DNA of 64,000 nucleotides, from positions 4,452,484 to 4,516,483 of the forward strand of contig CM030861.1 in NCBI GenBank assembly GCA_018105865.1, in the 5' to 3' direction. The notes below the pieces were generated by a model, which ran no database searches, was not told the origin of the DNA, and saw only the letters and a program-made list of their open reading frames with translations. The DNA is from Metaphire vulgaris. Taxonomy: Eukaryota; Annelida; Clitellata; Crassiclitellata; Megascolecidae. The translations under genes were made by a program, and so were the position numbers. Numbering within the stretch: position 1 is the stretch's first letter; each line of letters begins with the position of its first letter. Below are positions 55,260 to 64,000 of this stretch, in pieces.

Positions 55260-57801
55260 TTACATCTCTAAATTTTCAGCTTCAATATCAATTTCTGGAA
55301 AGTCACCGACAGCAACTTGACTCGGCCGAATGAAGGCGCCATATTTTGGAGGGCATTCAAAGTATCGTTTTCCTTGAACACTAGAAAAAATGCAAATTTA
55401 TGACATTTTAAAAAATAGAATCAATATGGCTAAAATGAAAGCATTAGACTAGAGTCAAAGGAAACACACCCTGATGATCTAAGATGCCTAACAGACACCT
55501 ACAGCTCAGAAAGCAGCTCAAAACTATTTTACATACACATTTAAACTAATAGTCTTAAATTCTTTCTGAACAGATCAGTGCCTTATATCATCTGATTGTC
55601 CAACTTTTCAGAAAGTCTTAAACAAGATTTGTTTTGTGCTCTCAGATAAAAACTTCTCAACAATTTCTTTGCTTCACTATTTGGATACCTTGCTGAATAA
55701 ATTCAATCTCATAAACAATTCCAAGAGAAGTTCTAAGGCTGGGTTTTAAGAAAGTAAGAATAGAAATATTTGCAGACAGTGGCATAGCCAGGATTTCTGG
55801 AAGGGGGGGTTTGGTTTTGACTTGACTGTAGCAAACTTTAGAAAAATCTTGAAAAGCAAAAAAGGTCATCCTATCTATGTATTCTATGTCTTTCCTTCTA
55901 AAATTTGCAAAATAAAGGTCATCAAACCTATGGCGCTGGAAACATTTTGGTCACCAGCCCCAAGGGGGTTTTGAACCTCAAAACCGTGTCCGAAAATTAA
56001 AAATGCATGGAAACACATTAAAAATGTTTTTTCGGCGGCGCCCAAGGGGGTTTTAACCCCCAAACCCACCCTTGGCTATGCCACTGTTTGCAGAGGTAAT
56101 AATGACAAGTTAATACAGAATTCCACAGCATTAGTCACTGGACCATTCTTGGTTGGATTATGCTGATAAACTTTCCGGGTACCCGTTGGTGTCTATTACC
56201 TGGGCTGTAAAATTGGGCATGGGTTCCTGGGGAAACGTCACCCCAAAACATCACCCCCATGTCAAACTCCCCCTCCGGTCCCTGCAACTAGAATCATTAG
56301 TTGTGCAGCGACAGGAGTGGGAGTGTGACATAACGGTTGAGATGGTCTATCATTAGTTGCAGTGAACTGAGGGGAGTGTGGTAATTTAGTTGGGTGAGAT
56401 ATAAGAGGCCACAATGGAGATCGTGCTAACTAGGGTACCCAGGTACCAGTGGCAGTTCCAGGAATTCTTGGTGGGGGGGGATGAAAAAAATTTATAGGAA
56501 GTTGGTGTTGGGATGCAAAGTGAAGAAGAAAAACAAAAGAAAAGAGAGAAAAGGTCATTGTTTGCCCACTAAAGGTTAATAAACCTTGCAAAAAAGGTCG
56601 ACAAGTTAAAAAAAGAATGTAATTTGCAGTATTTTTCACTAAATTTTTAAAAGAACTCACTGGAAAATAGGTTGACAAGCAAAAAACCCGAAAATAGGTT
56701 GACAAGCAAAAAAGGTCATCCGGAACCCCAGTGGGGGGATGCATCCCCAGTCATCAACATGGTGGAACCTCCACTGCCGGGTACCTGTTCAAAATTTGGA
56801 CGAGTGCCCGGGCGGCAGCTTTTTAAAAATTAATAGCCCTAGTGAAATTGCCCAAATATTTATTATAAATTTCCAAGTCATTTTTTATGAGTTCTAATTA
56901 GCAAAATTATCATAAGCAGTTTTAATAAACTGCAAATTGGCATTTCTAATAACAGCAAAAATTCTTTAACATTTCATGTCTTGGAAAGAAGGAAGGGTCC
57001 TGGGGTAAATATTTTATGATAATTATTAGTTCTGGCATTATATAATAAGTATAATAAGTGAATAACCCTAAACTTTAAAAATATTAGGTTCAAATACCTT
57101 TTCTTTTTTGCTCTTTGCAATTTAGCTCAAGAAAAAATCACGGGTACCCAAAATTCTGAAATCTTCATTGGCAGACAAAAATAATTTTAAAAAGAATTAA
57201 TAAATTGTGGTATAAAGCATTACAGATCTGTCACTTATGTTCTATAATGTTATTATACAGTTGTAAAGAGATGAGATTAAGTTGTACCTCCCATCATTTT
57301 TACCCAATGGCTCATCATATTTCACACCAATCCAATAACCAGGCTTGAACTCAGTCAGTCCTAAACAATTAACCACAAAGCCACATGAACTAAATTGATT
57401 GCCTGAAGTACATCACCTGAATGCAAAATATACAAAGGAAAATTATGACATTATTCAACTCAAGACAATGTCAATGATGACAACAAAATAACATTAATTC
57501 CTGTCTTAAGAAATCTGGTCACGAATCTGCTCAAATCATGCAACTATTAAACATCTATGCTGAAAACTTTCAGCTCCAATATATTGCAGAAATTACTAAT
57601 ATAACTATGTTTATCAAATTCCAAACATCTGAGTAACATGAAGATATATCAGATTGATTGATGACTGATTGAATTACAGCATCAGAGATACTGTAATTCA
57701 ATTCATCAGTTGAAGACGCATTTGTTTAACAGCTCGTTTTTGTAAAGCGCTCTTGCCTTTGCTTGATAGCCATGTTTACTGCACTTAAGAAATTGTCTTG
57801 A

Positions 57802-57864
<63 letters not shown>

Positions 57865-60800
57865 AAGAAGAAGAAGAAGAAGAAGAAGAAGAAGAAGAAG
57901 AAGATCAACCACCAAACAATCACATATGTAGCATCACTGATAACATACTTACCAACATACATAATGGTTCCTCTTTTAGCCATTTCATTTGAAACACGAA
58001 CTTCACACCTGAAATTGTTGTTTCTCACTAGTTATTTAACATTAACAGCAAAAAGAAGAGAAATTCAAAACATAAAAGATTAAACTTAACTGAGCAAATG
58101 TAGTCGGTCAGCATCACAAAATGATTGAACAACAAACTGCAAAGTTAGTATATACTAAGGCTGATATGAAGTAGTAGGCATATTTTGACCAGTTGTTTCG
58201 CCAAAAGGTCAGTGTTTCTCAACTGTTTTCGTCTTGCAACACACCAGAAATACTTTAATATACATCAGTGGCATACATGAAAAGACATGACAATTCTGAG
58301 AGCAAATAAGATTAAAGCTAGGGTTGCCAGATGTCTGGTTTTTAACCAGACTGTCCAGTATTCTGGCCATTTGTCCGGTGAAAAAATTGAGGTAATAGCG
58401 GACATGCATGTGTCCAGTATTTTCTTGCAAACTACCAAACTACAGCAAGCAAGACACTCCCAGCCTAGTATAATGCTACATTTTGGCTATAATTCCTCTA
58501 TAAATAATATCATATGTTTGGAAAACCTAAATTCTAAATGTGCATTATTAAGTAGTCTAAAGTCAGTTGGGGTGGTTACACAGACTAGGAGCTTTCAAAC
58601 TTTAATTTGTTTCTAAATTTGCGAATTTTAGTTACCGCATTTGCGAACTTTTAAACATTAGTCATAAATTTTAAAGTTGTAAAAAATCAGGTTTTAAGTT
58701 TTTGCCGAATTTTCAAATCCATGAAGAGTTAAAAGAATGTTATGCTTTATTGTGATGTTCACCTGGCCTGGCCACCTGGCATGGCCAGTATTATAAATAC
58801 GACAAAAGGCGATTATCTTTCTTCGTGGTTGCAAAATACGAATTGCCAATATATAATTTGTTTCATTTAATGTCGAATAATTTAATCACAAATAGCATAT
58901 GGGATTTATTAAACTAAATTGTCCTTTTGTATTGCAGAAGCAGTTATTGACAAGAATGTGGCCAAATTGTGTAATTTAGCTAAGAATACTGAATTTTTGT
59001 CAGTTGCAGTATATACTTTCAAGGGCCTGCATTGGCTCAAATGCTACTGGATCAGTTGATCTATTGGCTACATGGAAGAGAATTAGTGACGTGTAATTTT
59101 TAAGTTTATTTTATACAGTTAAAAAACAGGATATTAATAAAAGCAGATGAGTCCAGTAATGAATACAGTCATGTAACAGTTTCTTTTATTTCTTTGCTGT
59201 TTATGGTACAGTTTACCCATATTTACAGAGCCAGTAGCAATTTTATTGTTTTATTTAGAATATATTTTATTTTAGGTGCTGAGGACCAGAGTGGCCTAAC
59301 CAAAAAAGTAAAATTTTGAGAAAAAAGGATTTGAAGTTTGGAATGAACTCATAAAATCACCAAGTTGCAATTTATTAGCTTTGACCAAATATATATAATA
59401 CAAATTTTGTCCACGGTCCATCTTGTTACACTTGCATTTTTTGCCCTACACTGGTGTCTGGTATTTTGGAGACAGGGATATGGTAACCCTAATAAAAGCA
59501 AAGCTCCAACAGTCAACAAACAATCATCTTGCATGGCAGACTAATTATGTTATGCTGGATTGTCTTGAAGCAAATGTAACAGTTACTTTTCCCTACACCT
59601 TACCTCCCAACAAATCAAACACTGGATATGACTAAGTCGAGTCTAAGCAAAATCAATCTAATTAATAATCAGGCCACTTTGCTGATAATCAGCTGATCGA
59701 TTAGCGCAGTCCAAACGGCAAATGCAATGCATTCAGTCCTTAAACATCCATGTTGATGTTGTTGTTATTAACCCCTTAACTGGGGATGACGGATATATCC
59801 GTTCATTTTACATTGAGTTACAGTTAAATACCCAGTTAAGGGGTTAATGGTATCAATTTATAAATTTTTAAAAAAAAATCAGCAAAAAAGTAAAAGTCAA
59901 AATTCATTTTTGATTGTTTCAACTCAAGTTTAAATAGAATCATTAGCCATTAGACTTATTGCAGTTTGACTGCCACCATACTAGTGTGGTTAGCCCTTTC
60001 AATACTGTGGTAACCCTTTCCCCATACTGCCAGAGGTAAAGCAAAAATTACAACACAGAACCACCTATAAGAATGTTTAAATACCATTGCCACGTTCTGG
60101 ACTGTCATGCATTATCAATGTATGTGGCCCTTTGGCCCAAATGGTCACAAAAAGGCTAAGTTTAGAAACCAAAGGTTTGGGCCAAAGGGTCTCGTAGCAA
60201 AAGGGTTAATCAAGCTTTTTGGCCTTATATGTCAGATACATACACTAGACACTAGCTGGGGCTGAACACAAGAACTGTCTAGCAATGGGAGTCAACTTCT
60301 ATTCACACCCATTTTCAGTTTCTCATAAAGTGTGTGTGTATTTGAAGCCATGTTTTTGGGTGCATTTAAATTTAATTTCTCGATTGCTGTTTAACACTTT
60401 TCAATATGTTAAACACAGTAATGAGGAAAGAAACTTTAACAAATCAATAATCGGTAATTGGCTAATTGTTCAGCACTGATTATAATCGGCCGGCTGCCAA
60501 TCAGGCCTTATTGGTGCCTCTCTATCAATGACCTAAATTCTAAAGCCTTTGCGTGAATAAATTCAATAGCACATACCTCTGCCCAATTTTAATGCTTTCA
60601 GCTTTAGCTTTTTCTTCTAATTCCTGTTTTTCTTTCTCCAATTTCTCTGTCTCATCCTTTTCTTTATACTGCCCAACCTTCATTTTCTCTTTGAAAGCTC
60701 TAAGAGTGTCTGGATGAATATAAAATCACACAATATTAAATCAACTTTTCAATCCTATATCTTTAACTGCTGAATGAATCAGTCTTTGCAGTCATTCACT

Positions 60801-63800
60801 GCTCTGAAAATGCTGATTTTTAAAATATGGAAATGTAGTTTATGATGATAAGATTTCCACCTACAGTGTATGCCAAATACCACATTTGAAGAATATATAC
60901 AGGTCCAAAAAGGCTTCTTGAATATGCTGTAATCTAAATGGGTCAAGAAAGACCAAAAGACGTGACTATAGCTCACAAAGATTAATTGGTCACATTTATT
61001 CATCTTGTTATTGAATCACTGGCATGCCATTGGTGCATTGTTAGCAGAAATTACCTATACAGGCCAAGAAGGCAAGCTGCAGCTACAGGTGTGGCCCAAA
61101 GCAGCATCCTTCTTAGAGCTACACACAAATGACAGCTATTATGTGAATCAGATTGATGGTCGAGGGCAGAGTTTTCAGATTTGTTCTGTATCAAATTTTG
61201 CTTGTCTCAAAAAATTTGATACTTGTCAAGATTCAATTGTTGAAGACCAAGACCAAGACCTGGGTGTCTCAAGACCTATATCAAGAATGAGACTTGAGCA
61301 TCCAAGACCATAACCGAGACTTTCAAAACTGAGTCTCGAGACCAAGACTCAAGTTTCGAGAATCACAACCCCGACAGGCATTGACATGTGCTCACCTTTT
61401 CGCTGAGCATAGTTTTCATCTGAGATTTCAAATTTCTGGACTTTGGAAACATCATATTCAACATGTGATCTTCCTGTCTTGTCTACAACCTGATGTACAT
61501 TTTAAATTGTAAATATTGAATGTAAGTGGTGAAAATTTAGTGAAATTAAGAAAAGTCTGTTATGTCTGCATTTTAAAGCAGCCCAACTGATTTCAATTGG
61601 TTTTGTGTCTACTGTAAAGAACAAAACAACTGAACTGGTCTAGATTATAATAAAGAAGAAAGAAATAAATCTGAACATAAAGTATAAAGCATGAAGTATT
61701 TTAAGTTAGTAACCACAATAGTACCAAAATCCCTAACAAGATGTCAGGATAATAGCATTACTACAATAATGACACGTAACATAAAGGTGGTGGAACACTG
61801 GTCTGCCAATCTTGAGATTCATAGGTCAAGTCCCCACCGCAGCAGAAACTTTTCGGTTGCTTCTGCCCCAAGCACCCCCAGTTGACTCAGCTGTGAATGA
61901 GTACATCGGGTGTTAACTTGGTGGAAGGAAAGGCTGGCAACCACCCGCACATTCAGATGCTGCCATGAAAAACTAAAGATTCTAATCCTTCATTTCCCTG
62001 ATGGTGCTGAGCCCATGGAGCATGCCTTTACCTTTTATCTGCCTTACATAACATAATGCATGGAAGTGGCCTTAAGTATCAAACAAAATTCCAGAAAGTG
62101 CATAACATAACAAATGCTGAGGGCAGACACAGAAATAAGTAATGAAAATTTCTTTAAATGCTCAATATCATGTATTTCAAAAATGAAAAAGACATTTGAT
62201 TTTTTCAAAATGTCAAAATGCTAATTACATGGATCCTCATTCCAGAATCAATTGGATAGGAGCCCAGAATGCGATTGTCTTCCACCATACGAAAGACTAA
62301 TACATCTTCAGCATTATAGACTTCCAGAATCATGTCAACAAAGGTAATACCAGTCACCAATTCCAATTTTCGCTGCACAACAGCAACAACAGAAATTGCT
62401 TTAATATATTGCCTTAAAATACTCTTTTGCTAAAGAGCAAAAAATTAAAAATCAGTATAAAGTGTAAAATCAGTATAAAGCCCATAATGATAACGGATTT
62501 TTAATATATAATCATGATGTAGTGATGAAAGAGGTTTCAATGGTGTCTGAATAAAACCAGCCCTTTATGGGATGGGGTAAACAACAGAGACATAGCTAGG
62601 AATGGGCTTGGGGGGCTTAAGCCCCCCAAGCCTGATGCTAGTCCCCCCATATGAATTCAAGCCCAAATGACATTGCAGGCTCAAAAGGAAGAAAGGGGAG
62701 TGAATCTTGGGCTTCAGCCCCTCCCCCAAACCTAAAATCCTGCCCGTGCCTAGCTGCGTCCCTGGTAAACAAGAACACATAACTGCATCAAAAAGTTGGC
62801 AAAGAACTTGCAAATAAACTATTAAATCTAACTGACAACATGCACAACAATGCACGTGAACAATCAATCTGGGCTAACAAATTATCCATTAATATAAATA
62901 ATTTTCTCGTGATGTCAATGAATGTAATTCTTGTTCCAATGTTCCACTTGTTCAGCAGTATTCACACTGTTGGGTGCCTTAATACTACAAGACAAAAGTA
63001 TTGTCATATGAAAATTCACCTTTGAAATTAGAGAGAGACCAAAGTTTGGCTTCGGCTTAGAATCTAAGGAATCTGTCATATTCGGCCAATATTCAGCTAC
63101 GGCCTAATCGCTTTCATAATATTTGGCTTCGGCCTTAACTATGTATGAGTATCGGCCATAAGCCGAATCTTTCTGTCATATAATTGATGACTGTAAAAGT
63201 CATTCGTTGCTATCAAGTAATGAATTTTGATCATGATGTGTAGGTATACTCTCTAGAATTCTGCTTCAAAGGTTGGAAGACTAAGTAGCTTAACAAATAA
63301 GGATTAATAGAGCATTATAGCATTTGCTTTGCGAGTTCGCACAGATCATAAATGTTATTGGAGGCAATAATGGGATTAAGGGGGTGTGGTAGGTTTACAG
63401 CGGATGGTTCAAAGCAAGTGATTATAATAACCCTCATTCATCAATTTCGATTCCCGATTCCAATGCTTTGAATCATTTAGTTTCAACGGTCTTAAGCAAA
63501 TATCTCGTGCAGTGTTTATTCTAGGCCTTCTCTGGGGAACCCCCCCAGCGAGTAACTCACTGCCATCTTCCGCCCCTCATCTATACTGCAATATTTAGAT
63601 TCAACTAAGAGGCCAGAGAGATTACTGGAATTCAGCCTACGAGACACACTGCGCAACATAAACACGGCATTAGCGCAGCAGAGGCAGAGGAACCTTGAGG
63701 GCGTCGATGGTCATGTCTTTCTGGAAACGGTTGACAGTGGTCAGTGGACTCGCGCTGTTCGTTACGTTAACGCTGACCACAGGACTCGTTACGACCACAT

Positions 63801-63819
63801 ACGACTCATTCGATGCCAT
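55260..63819 (-). CDS. TBCB: Tubulin-folding cofactor B, 7 coding exons
   Basis: Exons (- strand, 5' to 3') are 63694-63819, 62229-62372, 61396-61489, 60577-60709, 57953-58008, 57288-57360 and 55260-55380. All introns are GT-AG and the phases join without a stop, giving 248 residues; human TBCB is 244. Residues about 10-90 form the ubiquitin-like domain ([25 protein letters not shown]). Residues 121-165 are a charged coiled coil. Residues 166-243 are the CAP-Gly domain with [28 protein letters not shown] and [15 protein letters not shown]. The GKNDG motif (204-208) binds C-terminal EEY/F-type tails. TBCB works with TBCE to handle alpha-tubulin in the cytosol. The tail [14 protein letters not shown] fits the acidic C-terminus of the family. 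Introns carry MITEs and a SINE. Confidence 0.95.
55777..56086. mobile_element. hAT-type MITE, TSD TTTGCAGA
   Basis: The ends CAGTGGCATAGCCAGGA and CTTGGCTATGCCACTG are inverted. The TSD TTTGCAGA is perfect (55769-55776 and 56087-56094). It is in TBCB intron 6. Confidence 0.94.
56447..56776. mobile_element. hAT-type MITE, TSD CCAGGTAC/CCGGGTAC
   Basis: The ends CAGTGGCAGTTCCAGG and TGGAACCTCCACTG are inverted. The 8-bp flanks differ at one base. The T-tract motif appears in reverse at 56587 and 56701. It is in TBCB intron 6. Confidence 0.88.
57802..57903. repeat. (AAT)n and (AAG)n triplet tracts
   Basis: (ATA)n to about 57835 and then (AAG)n to 57903, 50 bp downstream (- strand) of TBCB exon 5. 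The poly-L/F/I frames here are artefacts. Confidence 0.95.
58319..59491. mobile_element. hAT-type element (TAGGGTTGCCAGAT), TSD ATTAAAGC/ATAAAAGC
   Basis: The ends TAGGGTTGCCAGATGTCTGG and ATATGGTAACCCTA are inverted. The 8-bp flanks (58311-58318 and 59492-59499) differ at one base. It is a 1.17-kb relative of 12248-12513, without a transposase frame. It is in TBCB intron 4. Confidence 0.85.
59772..59843. mobile_element. 72-bp piggyBac-type MITE, TTAA target
   Basis: CCCCTTAACTGGG and CCCAGTTAAGGGG are perfect 13-bp inverted ends between TTAA duplications (59768-59771 and 59844-59847). It is in TBCB intron 4. Confidence 0.85.
61200..61378. repeat. GAGACCAAGACT-type short repeats
   Basis: Repeated CAAGACC and GAGACT words in both orientations resemble the interior of a hAT MITE. 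Clear ends were not found. Confidence 0.4.
61780..62037 (+). mobile_element. Second SINE family, tRNA-like head
   Basis: A possible A box TGGTGGAACACTGG and B box GGTCAAGTCCC lie about 35 bp apart. A body follows with GACTCAGCTGTGAATGAGTA and a 3' end like GCATGCCTTTACCTTT. The body differs from the 4077 and 25823 SINE, though both end in CTTTACCTTT. It is in TBCB intron 2. Confidence 0.65.
62585..62764. mobile_element. hAT-type MITE, TSD GTAAACAA
   Basis: The ends CAGAGACATAGCTAGGA and GCCTAGCTGCGTCCCTG are inverted. The TSD GTAAACAA is perfect (62577-62584 and 62765-62772). It is in TBCB intron 1. Confidence 0.94.
63028..63180. mobile_element. MITE fragment with TTCGGCTTAG and GGCCGAAT repeats
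   Basis: GAGAGACCAAAGTTTGGCTTC at the left and TAAGCCGAATCTTTCTGTC at the right form an imperfect inverted repeat. No TSD was seen. It is in TBCB intron 1. Confidence 0.5.
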
Positions 63820-64000
63820 TCAGAGACGATCGAACAGTAAGACACGCAAAGACAGAGAGAGAAGACAACGAAGACGTCCACCGAGTCACCGACAGTCAAC
63901 GGACAACACGTTCCTAAGTACTGATCACAGCAGCGGCGGCTAACAACAGCAACGCCATAGAATCGTTCAATACAAGCTCCTCTGTAGACTAGCAGCAGTG
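63820..64000 (-). other. TBCB: TBCB 5' UTR and upstream region
   Basis: The sequence is GC-richer than its surroundings with no TATA box. This suits a TATA-less housekeeping promoter, but no element can be pinpointed. A + strand frame across 63695-63943 is the antisense of TBCB exon 1. Confidence 0.35.

Noticed and set aside
63695..63943. 82-codon + strand reading frame starting near a hydrophobic stretch
   Set aside because: It is the antisense of TBCB exon 1 and its upstream region; the - strand exon has protein homology and correct splice phase.

Overview
The window is nuclear DNA from an animal with a large, transposon-rich genome. Split genes with GT/GC-AG introns, CR1/L2-like and RTE-like retroelements, tRNA-derived SINEs, many hAT-type MITEs with 8-bp target duplications and long microsatellites all point to a metazoan. 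A marine invertebrate is plausible, but the phylum cannot be fixed from this sequence. There is no operon structure and nothing bacterial.

Two conserved protein genes can be assembled exon by exon. CLHC1 (clathrin heavy chain linker domain containing 1) lies on the + strand at 9483-25430, with nine coding exons and 608 codons; two of its introns start with GC rather than GT. TBCB (tubulin-folding cofactor B) lies on the - strand at 55260-63819, with seven coding exons and 248 codons, giving an N-terminal ubiquitin-like domain, a coiled coil and a C-terminal CAP-Gly domain with GKNDG. The two genes converge on a repeat-rich interval of about 30 kb.

Within that interval is a candidate undescribed - strand gene. 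Its terminal exon (28800-29454) encodes 217 residues with 14 cysteines arranged mostly as C-x(3,4)-C pairs, a good splice acceptor upstream and an AATAAA downstream. A signal-peptide-like first exon with a TATA box (49023-49245) may be its start, but at least one connecting exon is missing.

Layout: 0-9.4 kb holds L2/CR1 remnants, a SINE, a CCAAT-containing tandem repeat and a decayed member of an unnamed multi-copy protein family. 9.4-25.5 kb is CLHC1, with CR1, hAT and tandem-repeat insertions in its introns. 25.7-28.0 kb holds a SINE and an RTE-like reverse transcriptase. 28.5-49.2 kb is nested hAT MITEs, triplet repeats, a second copy of the unnamed family and a nearly full-length RTE-like element buried three insertions deep. 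49.4-55.2 kb holds large hAT elements, one with a decayed hATC transposase domain. 55.3-63.8 kb is TBCB with MITE-filled introns.

The two identified genes act in separate pathways (clathrin-like linker protein; alpha-tubulin folding), so no functional link between them is implied. Most of the sequence can be explained as layered transposon insertions whose order can be read from target-site duplications.
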